Below are positions 9,435-15,412 of a stretch of DNA of 15,412 nucleotides, one piece after another. This DNA comes from DATKSS01 sp035468355 (GTDB lineage: Bacteria > Chloroflexota > Dormibacteria > Dormibacterales > Dormibacteraceae). A program made the position numbers and the translations under genes. The stretch covers positions 1 through 15,412 of the forward strand of contig DATITA010000174.1 of assembly GCA_035468355.1 (NCBI GenBank), given 5' to 3'. The notes beneath the pieces were generated by a model. That model was not told the DNA's origin. It ran no database searches and saw nothing but the letters and a program-made list of their open reading frames with translations. Numbering within the stretch: position 1 is the first letter of the stretch; each line of letters opens with the position of its first letter.

Positions 9435-10687
9435 TCGCGACCGTCCGCAGCGCCCGAAAGCTCGAGGGCGCGATCAGGCTGCCCGGAGACAAGTCCATCT
9501 CGCATCGCGCTCTCATCCTCGGCGCCGTGGCGACCGGGCGCAGCGACGTGCGCGGCCTGTCGCCAGGGGCTGACGTGCAGTCGACCATCGCGTGCCTGCG
9601 CGCGCTGGGGGTCGAGCTCGACGGGTCGAAGCTTGGGGGTCGGGGCATGGACGGTCTGCAGGCGCCCGGCGGTCCGCTCGACTGCGGCAACTCGGGCACC
9701 ACGATGAGGCTCCTGGCCGGCCTTCTCGCGGGGCAGGCGTTTACCAGCGAGCTCACCGGGGACGAGTCTCTGTCCCGCCGCCCGATGGACCGCGTTGTGG
9801 CGCCCCTGCGGCAGATGGGCGCCGCGGCGGACTGGCCTCCGCTCCGTGTGGGCGGCACGGCGCCGATTCGCGGCATCGAGTACCTGATGCCGATCGCCAG
9901 CGCCCAGGTCAAGTCCGCCATCCTCCTCGCCGGGCTCTTTGCGGATGGCGTCACGACAGTGGTCGAACCCGTCAGGACGCGAGACCACACAGAGCTGATG
10001 CTGGCGTCGATGGGAGCCGACCTGAAGGTGGACGGGCTGCGGGTCGAGGTGCGTCGCGCTCAGAGGCTGGAAGCGCTGGATGTCGACGTTCCGGGCGACT
10101 TCAGCGCCGCCGCGTTCTGGCTGGTCGCGGCCGGCCTGCTGCACGGCTCGCGCGTGCGTCTCGAGTCGGTGGGCGTCAACCCGACTCGCACGGCTTTCGC
10201 GGAAATCCTTCGGGCCGCCGGTTGGGAGATCGGCGCGTCGAACTCCCGCGCGGAGGGAGGAGAGGCCGTCGCGGACCTCGACGTTCGCCCGGCCGTCGTG
10301 ACCCGTCCGATCCAGCTGCGCGACGGCATGGCCGCGGAGATGATCGATGAGCTGCCCGTCCTGGCGGTGGCCGCCACCCAGATCGCGGGAACGAGCGTCA
10401 TCACTGGGGCATCCGAGCTGCGGGTCAAGGAGTCGAACCGGCTGGCGGCGATGGAGGAGGGCTTGCTTGCCATGGGCGCCGACATCGCGGCGCAGGACGA
10501 TGGGTGGGTGATCACTGGCCCGCGCCGCCTCGAGGGCGCGCGCGTTCGATCGCTGGGCGATCACCGCGTGGCGATGGCACTGGCGATCGCCGGGCTGCTC
10601 GCCGACGGCACCACCGAGATCGAGGACGCCGAGTGCGTGGAAATCTCCTACCCCGACTTCTTCGACCACCTCGAGTACCTGTGTTGA
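9431..10687 (+). CDS. aroA: 3-phosphoshikimate 1-carboxyvinyltransferase (EPSP synthase)
   Basis: This enzyme transfers the enolpyruvyl group of PEP to shikimate 3-phosphate. The 418 residues form two similar lobes. Hallmarks are LPGDKSISHRALIL (17-30, Lys21), GNSGTTMRLLAG (86-97), DESLSRRPMDR (111-121), SAQVKSAILLAG (157-168), Asp306 in DELPVLAVAAT, Glu334 in RVKESNRL, and DHR (377-379). In the glyphosate-contact loop the Gly (position 89, E. coli Gly96) is kept, and Leu replaces the Pro at E. coli 101, a pattern shared with Gram-positive enzymes. Sensitivity cannot be predicted from this alone. The GTG start overlaps the tyrA stop as GTGA. It supplies the chorismate that trpE and aroH draw on. 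Confidence 0.96.
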   Translation: MIATVRSARKLEGAIRLPGDKSISHRALILGAVATGRSDVRGLSPGADVQSTIACLRALGVELDGSKLGGRGMDGLQAPGGPLDCGNSGTTMRLLAGLLAGQAFTSELTGDESLSRRPMDRVVAPLRQMGAAADWPPLRVGGTAPIRGIEYLMPIASAQVKSAILLAGLFADGVTTVVEPVRTRDHTELMLASMGADLKVDGLRVEVRRAQRLEALDVDVPGDFSAAAFWLVAAGLLHGSRVRLESVGVNPTRTAFAEILRAAGWEIGASNSRAEGGEAVADLDVRPAVVTRPIQLRDGMAAEMIDELPVLAVAATQIAGTSVITGASELRVKESNRLAAMEEGLLAMGADIAAQDDGWVITGPRRLEGARVRSLGDHRVAMALAIAGLLADGTTEIEDAECVEISYPDFFDHLEYLC

Positions 10688-11283
10688 AAGTTCTGTGCGA
10701 AATCGACATCGAGCCGGTCACGCTCGAGCTCTACGAGCTGGAGGTCACCGAGCCTCGTGACGATTTCGAACTCGAGGTGGCGCGCGCGATGCAGGCAGTC
10801 CGTTCCGGCGCGGTAGGGCCGGCCGGCAAGGCTCGCGAGCTCTACCGGCGTTTCGGCACCGACCCCACCCGGGTGAGGCCGTCGTCTGAGGCGCTCTTCC
10901 GTCGCATGCGCAAAGGCGAGTCGCTGCCGCGCATAAACTCGCTGGTGGACATCGCCAACGCCATGTCGGTCCAGCTGCAGGTGCCGGTAGGCCTGTACGA
11001 CCTGGACAAGGTCAAAGGCGGAGACCTGGTGGTTCGACTCGGGAAGGCGGGTGAGACTTACAGCGGCATCGGCAAGGAGCGCGTCAACGTCGAGGGGCGG
11101 ATCTGCGTCGCGGACGCGGAGGGCCCGTGCGGCAACCCCAGCGCAGACTCCGCGCGGACGATGATCACGACGTCGACGGAGAGGGCGGCGTGGATGTATT
11201 TCCTACCGGTGCAGGACGAGGACATCGAACGTACCGCCGAGCTGATCGCGGTTTTCGGGCGCGGCCTCGTCCGGATGGTCTGA
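10684..11283 (+). CDS. solo B3/B4 domain protein (PheRS-beta editing-like, COG3382 type)
   Basis: The protein has 199 residues from the TTG at 10684 (overlapping the aroA stop as TTGA); the adjacent GTG at 10681 would add one residue. It matches free-standing B3/B4 proteins: an N-terminal helical lead (1-64), RPSSEALFRRMRKGE (65-79), INSLVDIANAMSVQLQVPVGLYDLD (84-108), and the pocket-like block DAEGPCGNPSADSARTMI (144-161). In phenylalanyl-tRNA synthetase the B3/B4 module hydrolyses Tyr-tRNA(Phe). A free-standing copy inside an aromatic amino acid operon suggests trans-editing or sensing of an aromatic amino acid or its tRNA. Activity is not established for this family, and none of the synthetase's catalytic or anticodon domains are present. 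It ends in a TGATG overlap with the next gene. Confidence 0.82.
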   Translation: MKVLCEIDIEPVTLELYELEVTEPRDDFELEVARAMQAVRSGAVGPAGKARELYRRFGTDPTRVRPSSEALFRRMRKGESLPRINSLVDIANAMSVQLQVPVGLYDLDKVKGGDLVVRLGKAGETYSGIGKERVNVEGRICVADAEGPCGNPSADSARTMITTSTERAAWMYFLPVQDEDIERTAELIAVFGRGLVRMV

Positions 11284-11879
11284 TGGCCGGCTCCGAGCAA
11301 GTCCTGTGCGTGAGCAGGGATGACATCTTTCCCGATGGCGCCTGGCACGGATTCGTCAGCGATGACCTCGCACGGCACCAGGCGGTGATCCGCGAACGCC
11401 ACTTCTTTAAGCCACGGTCGGAGGTCGAAGACGACCCGCGTTTCCAGCAGATCATCCCTTACGTCGTCTTCCGCCACGGTGACCATTACTTTCTGACCCA
11501 CCGCCTGCGCGCGTCGTCCGAGAAGCGCCTTCGCAAGCAGTATTCCCTCGGCGTCGGCGGCCACATCAACCCCCAAGACCTCGAGGCGGGAGATCCCATC
11601 CTCGACGGTCTCAAACGCGAATGGGAAGAGGAGGTCGTCTACGACGGACGGTTCGAAGCCAGGTTGATCGGCCTCTTGAACGACGATTCGTCCCCGGTCT
11701 CCAAGGTGCACCTCGGGGTCGTGTTCGTCGTCGACGGCGACAGCCCGAACATCAGCATCAGGGAGACGGACAAGCTGGCCGGTGAGCTGCTTACCCTGGA
11801 CGAGATGCGTATGTATTACCTGGGCATGGAATCGTGGTCGCAGATGGTGTACGACCGGCTGGCGGAGGGCGGTGCATGA
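11283..11879 (+). CDS. Nudix-fold predicted phosphoesterase (COG4112-like)
   Basis: The protein has 198 residues. The centre shows a Nudix fold: YSLGVGGHINPQD (87-99) followed by LKREWEEEVVY (110-120), whose REWEEE supplies the metal-binding glutamates. The distance between the glycine and the REWEEE helix is about six residues longer than the classical 23-residue Nudix box, so it is not a MutT look-alike. It resembles the COG4112 group of uncharacterised phosphoesterases. Nudix enzymes hydrolyse nucleoside diphosphates linked to other moieties; the substrate here is unknown. The ATG at 11283 overlaps the preceding stop as TGATG. Position in the operon suggests a housekeeping or clean-up role, but no direct link to aromatic synthesis is visible. 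Confidence 0.8.
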   Translation: MAGSEQVLCVSRDDIFPDGAWHGFVSDDLARHQAVIRERHFFKPRSEVEDDPRFQQIIPYVVFRHGDHYFLTHRLRASSEKRLRKQYSLGVGGHINPQDLEAGDPILDGLKREWEEEVVYDGRFEARLIGLLNDDSSPVSKVHLGVVFVVDGDSPNISIRETDKLAGELLTLDEMRMYYLGMESWSQMVYDRLAEGGA

Positions 11880-12772
11880 GGTACGTCGAAGTCGGCGGCG
11901 TGCGTGTCTCGGCGATCGGGCTCGGAACCTGGCAGTTCGGCTCGACCCAATGGGGCTACGGCCGCCCGTTCACGAGCGGAGTCGCGCAGGAGATCACCCG
12001 GCGGGCCCTCGACCTGGGGATCAACTTCATCGACACGGCCGAGATCTACGGGTTCGGCCGTTCGGAGCGCACCGTCGGCGAGGCGATCCGGGGCCGGCGA
12101 GACGAGGCCTTCCTCGCCACCAAGCTCTTTCCGGTCGGACTTCCATTCATGGCCGCCCGGCGCGCGCGAGCCAGCCTGCGCCGGCTCGGGATCGACCAAA
12201 TCGACCTGTACCAGCAGCACCGGCCGAACCGACTGTTCTCTCCACGCGCGACGATGCCCCGCCTGAGGCGGCTGGTCGAACAGGGCCTGGTCAAGCACGT
12301 GGGCGTGAGCAATCACGGCCTTTCGCTCTGGCAGGAATGCGAACGCGCCTTCGGCGGCCCCGTGCTCTCGAACCAGGTGCGGTTCAGCCTGGTCCACCGC
12401 GCGCCGCAGCAAGAACTGGTCCCCTGGGCGCAGCGCAACGGCCGGATCGTCATCGCGTACAGTCCGCTCGGCCAGGGCCTGCTGTCGGGCAAGTACCAGG
12501 ACGCTGCCCCGACGAACTTCCGCCGGATGCGCGCCGACTTCAAGCCGGAGGGAAGGGCGCGTCGGGAACCGTTGATCGCGGCGCTGCGACACATCGCGGG
12601 GAAGCATGGCGCCACGCCGTCGCAGGTGTCGCTAGCGTGGCTTATCAGCATGCCGAACGTCGTGGCGATTCCCGGGGCGTCGAGCGTGCGCCAGCTCGAG
12701 GAGAATGCGGCGGCAGCCGACGTGAACCTGAGCGACGACGAGATCGCACAGCTGGATAGCCTGAGCGCATGA
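11876..12772 (+). CDS. aldo/keto reductase
   Basis: The protein is a 298-residue TIM-barrel oxidoreductase of the AKR superfamily, probably NADPH-dependent. The catalytic tetrad is in place: Asp53 and Tyr58 (NFIDTAEIYG), Lys83 (LATKLF) and His115 (LYQQHRPN). The conserved GVSNH (143-147) and the C-terminal cofactor segment IPGASSVRQLEEN are also visible. The protein most resembles the general YajO/Tas-like and voltage-channel-beta-like AKRs, whose natural substrates are rarely known. The ATG at 11876 overlaps the Nudix stop as ATGA and has a strong ribosome binding site (GGAGGG, 11864-11869, six nt upstream). A role in reducing a reactive carbonyl from the pathway would be speculation. Confidence 0.9.
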   Translation: MRYVEVGGVRVSAIGLGTWQFGSTQWGYGRPFTSGVAQEITRRALDLGINFIDTAEIYGFGRSERTVGEAIRGRRDEAFLATKLFPVGLPFMAARRARASLRRLGIDQIDLYQQHRPNRLFSPRATMPRLRRLVEQGLVKHVGVSNHGLSLWQECERAFGGPVLSNQVRFSLVHRAPQQELVPWAQRNGRIVIAYSPLGQGLLSGKYQDAAPTNFRRMRADFKPEGRARREPLIAALRHIAGKHGATPSQVSLAWLISMPNVVAIPGASSVRQLEENAAAADVNLSDDEIAQLDSLSA

Positions 12773-13884
12773 AGCTCGAAGCCGTCGAGCTGCGCCGCAT
12801 CAGGATGTCCCTGGTCGCTCCCTTCGAGACGTCGTTCGGCGTCCAGACCGAACGAGACATTCTGCTCATGCGCGCCATCACGGATGACGGCGACGGCTGG
12901 GGCGAGTGCGTCGCCGGCGAGGAGCCGACCTACTCCTCCGAATACGTGGACGCGGCGCAGCACGTGCTCGTCCACCACCTGCTGCCGCGACTCTTCGAGC
13001 TCGCGCAGATCACGGCGGAGGGTGTCTCTGACGTGCTCCGGCCGGTGCATGGGCACCAGATGGCGAAGTCGACCATCGAGATGGCGGTGCTCGATGCCGA
13101 GCTCCGGGCTCGAGGCGACTCGTTCGGGCAGTTCTTCGGCGCGGTGCGTCCCATGGTCGATTGCGGTGTCTCGGTCGGCATCCATCGGTCGATTCCGGAC
13201 CTCCTCGACACGGTGGGGGGCTACCTCGAACGGGGTTACCGGCGCATCAAACTCAAGATCAAGCCCGGATGGGATGTCGAGCCAGTCCGCGCCGTCCGCG
13301 AGCGGTTCGGCCAGGTGCCGCTCCAGGTCGATGCCAACACCGCATATACCGTTTCGGACGCCAGGCACCTCGCAGAGCTCGACCCGTTCGGTCTGCTGCT
13401 CATCGAGCAGCCTCTCCCCGAAGAGCAGGTGCTCGCGCACGCGGAGGTGGCCAAGACCGTGCGCACCCCGATCTGCCTCGATGAGTCCATCACGTCTGCC
13501 CAGGGCGCGATCGACGCGATCGCCCTGGGGGCCTGTCGGATCATCAACGTCAAGCCGGGCCGCGTTGGAGGCTACCTGGAGGGAAAAAGAATCCACGACG
13601 TGTGCGCAGAGCGGGGTGTTCCGGTGTGGATGGGCGGAATGCTCGAGACGGGCATCGGCCGGGCGGGAAACGTTGCGATGGCCGCGATGGCCAACTTCAC
13701 GCTGCCGGGCGACACGTCCGCCTCGGATCGCTACTACGAGCGCGACATCACGGAGCCGTTCGTGCTCGAGGACGGGAGGCTGAGGGTGCCGACCGGGCCA
13801 GGCCTGGGGGTCGCGGTGGACAGCGAGTACCTCGAGTCGATCACCTACTGGAAAGAGACGATGCGCGGCAGGAATCTCAGCTAG
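12769..13884 (+). CDS. menC: N-acylamino acid racemase / o-succinylbenzoate synthase (enolase superfamily)
   Basis: This 371-residue muconate-lactonizing-subgroup enolase resembles the bifunctional NSAR/OSBS enzyme of Amycolatopsis as I remember it (VELRR, LVAPFxTSFG, WGECV, KIxPGWDVEPVRAVRERFG, GDTSASDR). The catalytic pair Lys163 (KLKIKPGWD) and Lys262 (VKPGRVGG) and the metal ligands Asp188, Glu213 and Asp238 are all present. OSBS dehydrates SHCHC in menaquinone synthesis, downstream of chorismate; NSAR racemises N-acylated amino acids. Many members do both, so the symbol is provisional. No other men gene is in the window. The ATG overlaps the aldo/keto reductase stop as ATGA. Its TAG lies in the CTAG shared with the convergent gene, so there is no room for a terminator. 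Confidence 0.88.
   Translation: MKLEAVELRRIRMSLVAPFETSFGVQTERDILLMRAITDDGDGWGECVAGEEPTYSSEYVDAAQHVLVHHLLPRLFELAQITAEGVSDVLRPVHGHQMAKSTIEMAVLDAELRARGDSFGQFFGAVRPMVDCGVSVGIHRSIPDLLDTVGGYLERGYRRIKLKIKPGWDVEPVRAVRERFGQVPLQVDANTAYTVSDARHLAELDPFGLLLIEQPLPEEQVLAHAEVAKTVRTPICLDESITSAQGAIDAIALGACRIINVKPGRVGGYLEGKRIHDVCAERGVPVWMGGMLETGIGRAGNVAMAAMANFTLPGDTSASDRYYERDITEPFVLEDGRLRVPTGPGLGVAVDSEYLESITYWKETMRGRNLS
13881..13884. other. convergent stop codons sharing one CTAG palindrome
   Basis: The + strand racemase/OSBS gene ends with TAG at 13882-13884, and the - strand lipoprotein gene ends with TAG read from CTA at 13881-13883. Both stops therefore lie in the same four-base palindrome. No intrinsic terminator fits between the genes, so transcripts from each side must run into the other gene or be ended by another mechanism. 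Confidence 0.85.
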
Positions 13885-14792
13885 CCGGGCGGGTTGCCCA
13901 GGTGCGCGGCCGGGGTCGCCAGCAGGTCTGACATCGGGCTGGCCTGCGCCGCCGCTCCCAGCCGCGGGACGCCAAGCTCATCTTCGACCGTGGCCAGCAG
14001 CGAATAGTGGTCGTACGGGCGGTTGCTCTGGTGCGTCAGCGGGTTGGGCTGGATCACCAGGGTCAGCACCGAGTTGGCGCTGTCCTCCCCTTCATCCCAC
14101 GTGATCAGCAGCAGGCCGTTGTCCTGCCATGCGGTCGTGGCCAGGATCTGAGGCACGGTCTGCGCCAGCCAGCCGTCCGCCACGGCGGTGGAGCAGTCGT
14201 GGCCGTCGTGGCAGAGATCCGGTGTGATCCACACGAACCTCGGCACCGTGCCCGACATGTCGGTTGCGAACTGGCTGAAAGGGACGACCTGCGGCGGGCA
14301 CGCCGCCCCGTAGTACGCGAAGGGATTGTGTTTTAGGGCATAGGGGTAAGGGCTGTTGAAGCAGCTGCGCGTCATGCCTTCCATGTACGCGCGCCAGTCG
14401 ATGCCCGCGGCCGTGAGCTGCGAGCCGAGACCGCCTGCCGGCAGGGCATGGAATCCGTCGTCCGCGATGCCCCACGTGCTGCCGGACGTGAGGGCGAGGT
14501 AATTGGGCAAGCTGGGATGGGAAACGCCGTGGTAGTTGGTGGCGACGCCATATTGCGCCGCGAGCTGCGCGATGTAGCCGCTGCCGGCCACCTCGGCGTA
14601 GCTCCGGTTCTCCAACACGATCACGAAGACGTGCGCCGGGCCTGGCGTGGATTTCGGAGCCGGCGAGGGTACGGGGCTGGGCAGGGCCGCCTGCGGCCGG
14701 CTGGGGCTGGGGGAGATCGAGGCGGGGCCTACAGGGGCCGTCGAGCACGCGGCCAGAAGTAAGACGGCGAGCGCTAGCGCGGCAAACCTCAT
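13881..14792 (-). CDS. secreted lipoprotein phosphoesterase (PF04185-like acid phosphatase / phospholipase C family)
   Basis: The protein has 303 residues. An N-terminal signal ends in a lipobox (LLLAAC, Cys16), followed by a Pro/Ser-rich linker (about 20-53), so the enzyme is probably anchored on the outside of the membrane. The catalytic domain starts with VFVIVLENRSY (Glu61-Asn62, metal-binding position). It continues with SHPSLPNYLALTSG (91-104), ITPDLCHDGHDCS (189-201), LLITWDEGED (228-237) and YDHYSLLATVEDELG (260-274). This pattern is that of PF04185 phosphoesterases, which include acid phosphatases and phospholipases C. The substrate is unknown. The gene converges on the operon, and its stop overlaps the last operon stop in the CTAG at 13881-13884. 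Confidence 0.87.
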   Translation of the reverse strand: MRFAALALAVLLLAACSTAPVGPASISPSPSRPQAALPSPVPSPAPKSTPGPAHVFVIVLENRSYAEVAGSGYIAQLAAQYGVATNYHGVSHPSLPNYLALTSGSTWGIADDGFHALPAGGLGSQLTAAGIDWRAYMEGMTRSCFNSPYPYALKHNPFAYYGAACPPQVVPFSQFATDMSGTVPRFVWITPDLCHDGHDCSTAVADGWLAQTVPQILATTAWQDNGLLLITWDEGEDSANSVLTLVIQPNPLTHQSNRPYDHYSLLATVEDELGVPRLGAAAQASPMSDLLATPAAHLGNPPG

Positions 14793-14800
14793 CTCTAAGG

Positions 14801-14806
14801 AGCCTA
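14801..14806 (-). promoter_or_regulatory. candidate leaderless -10 box (TAGGCT) of the lipoprotein gene
   Basis: Read on the - strand the bases are TAGGCT, fitting TAnnnT. They end 8 nt before the ATG, so transcription would begin at or beside the start codon. No -35 match is evident, and no good ribosome binding site precedes the ATG. Confidence 0.3.
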
Positions 14807-14896
14807 CGATCCGCGGGGTTGTGAGGTTGTGTGCGGAAGGTGACGCACAGGGCGGACTGGGGGTGATGTGCAGCCAAGATTACTGCGACCACCTTC

Positions 14897-14902
14897 TAAA
14901 CT
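14897..14902 (+). promoter_or_regulatory. candidate leaderless -10 box (TAAACT) of thrC
   Basis: TAAACT fits TAnnnT and ends 7 nt before the GTG at 14910, the same geometry as TAAAGT before the HhH-GPD gene. No Shine-Dalgarno precedes the GTG. A GCCAAG element begins 24 bp upstream of the box, and a similar GCCAAAG begins 25 bp upstream of the HhH-GPD box. Whether these serve as -35 elements is unknown. Confidence 0.35.
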
Positions 14903-14909
14903 GAGCCCT

Positions 14910-15412
14910 GTGCCGAAGCTGCTCGGTTTGCGTTGCCGCGAATGCGGAGCGGAGTATGAGCTCCAGGCGACGCACGTCTGTGAGATGTGCTTTGGACCGC
15001 TGGACGTGGTCTACGACCACGCCGCTTTGAAGAAGGTGGTGTCTCGTCGCCGCATCGAGCAGGGGCCGAAGTCCATGTGGCGCTATCGAGACCTCCTGCC
15101 CGTCGAGGAGACGGTGCCCGTGGTGACGCTGGGCGAGGGGTTCACCCCGCTGGTCAAAGCAGACCGGCTCGGCCAGGAGCTCGGCCTGCGCAACCTCTAC
15201 CTGAAAAACGACAGCATGAACCCGACCAACTCCTTCAAAGACCGGGTGGTGTCGGTCGCCATAAGCTGGGCGCGGGCGCATGGCTTCGAGACGATCGCGT
15301 GCGCGTCCACCGGCAACCTCGCGAACGCGGTGGCGGCGTATGCGGTGCGCGCGGGCCTGGAATGCTTTGTGTTCATCCCCAACGATCTCGAGGCGGGAAA
15401 GGTCGCGAGCAT
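14910..15412 (+). CDS. thrC: threonine synthase, 5' part (runs off the window)
   Basis: This PLP enzyme converts O-phosphohomoserine to threonine. The first 167 residues are present. An N-terminal zinc ribbon has Cys9, Cys12, Cys24 and Cys27. TLGEGFTPL (73-81) and the PLP lysine Lys110 in NPTNSFKDR follow, then the phosphate-binding ASTGNLANAVAAYA block. The zinc ribbon and SFKDR place it with the cystathionine-gamma-synthase-like short threonine synthases of archaea and many Terrabacteria; cysteate synthase or another fold-II PLP enzyme is a lesser possibility. The GTG at 14910 is chosen because it directly precedes the zinc-ribbon region (MPKLLGLRC) and the candidate promoter sits just upstream. 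The gene continues past the window end and is not part of the trp operon. Confidence 0.9.
   Translation, partial: MPKLLGLRCRECGAEYELQATHVCEMCFGPLDVVYDHAALKKVVSRRRIEQGPKSMWRYRDLLPVEETVPVVTLGEGFTPLVKADRLGQELGLRNLYLKNDSMNPTNSFKDRVVSVAISWARAHGFETIACASTGNLANAVAAYAVRAGLECFVFIPNDLEAGKVAS

Larger units (their letters stand above)
14793..14909. promoter_or_regulatory. divergent intergenic region between the lipoprotein gene and thrC
   Basis: This 117 nt gap separates two divergent starts and should hold both promoters. On the - strand, TAGGCT (14801-14806) lies 8 nt before the lipoprotein ATG. On the + strand, TAAACT (14897-14902) lies 7 nt before the thrC GTG. No Shine-Dalgarno is convincing at either start. 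No operator dyad, riboswitch-like fold or terminator was recognised in the rest. Confidence 0.45.

Noticed and set aside
9686..9721. EPSP synthase as a glyphosate-resistant variant
   Set aside because: The GNSGTT loop keeps the Gly equivalent to E. coli Gly96, and Leu at the Pro101 position is ordinary in Gram-positive-type enzymes, so resistance is not supported.
9266..10669. 467-codon open frame on the - strand opposite aroA
   Set aside because: Low-complexity composition, no motif, and fully overlaps the well-supported aroA.
13887..13900. GGGC/GCCC inverted repeat just past the operon as a terminator
   Set aside because: The four-base stem is too short, has no T-run, and lies within the coding sequence of the convergent lipoprotein gene.

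Overview
This is a GC-rich bacterial chromosome segment whose core is a compact aromatic amino acid supraoperon. From 765 to 13884, fifteen genes run on the + strand. Every junction is an overlap or a gap of 12 nt or less, many through GTGA, TTGA, ATGA or TGATG stop/start overlaps. The heavy use of GTG and TTG starts, the strong third-position GC bias, and promoter-like TAnnnT boxes lying 7-8 nt before start codons suggest a Terrabacteria-type lineage (Dormibacterota/Chloroflexota or Actinomycetota). The genes alone do not fix the phylum. No mobile element, CRISPR array, rRNA or tRNA was seen.

Layout: (1) 105-647, a stand-alone HhH-GPD family base-excision-repair-like gene. (2) 648-764, the trp leader with a good extended -10 candidate but no visible Trp leader peptide, T-box or attenuator. 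(3) 765-7215, a complete tryptophan pathway in the order trpE-G-D-C-F-B-A. (4) 7206-10687, common-pathway and tyrosine-branch genes: AroH-type chorismate mutase, type I-beta DAHP synthase, prephenate dehydrogenase and EPSP synthase. (5) 10684-13884, an unexpected co-directional tail: a free-standing B3/B4 (PheRS-beta editing-like) domain protein, a COG4112-like Nudix protein, an aldo/keto reductase, and an enolase-superfamily N-acylamino acid racemase / o-succinylbenzoate synthase. (6) 13881-14792, a convergent lipoprotein phosphoesterase on the - strand whose stop codon overlaps that of the last operon gene inside one CTAG palindrome. (7) 14910-15412, the 5' part of a zinc-ribbon threonine synthase, divergent from the lipoprotein gene.

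How the genes fit together: DAHP synthase feeds the shikimate pathway and AroA makes EPSP, the chorismate precursor. TrpE/G draw chorismate into tryptophan, while AroH and TyrA draw it toward prephenate and tyrosine. The gene content recalls the Bacillus aro-trp supraoperon, although the order differs. If the last operon gene is an OSBS, it would act on a third chorismate branch (menaquinone). If the B3/B4 protein edits mischarged tRNA, it would be an aromatic amino acid quality-control factor co-transcribed with the pathway.

The points most worth a second look are: a Gln replacing the expected metal-ligand His in DAHP synthase; an Asp and a Lys at the expected catalytic Glu and C-terminal Arg of AroH; a perfect hairpin burying the trpA ribosome binding site at the trpB/trpA junction; the B3/B4-Nudix-AKR-NSAR tail; and a shared candidate leaderless promoter geometry at the non-operon genes.
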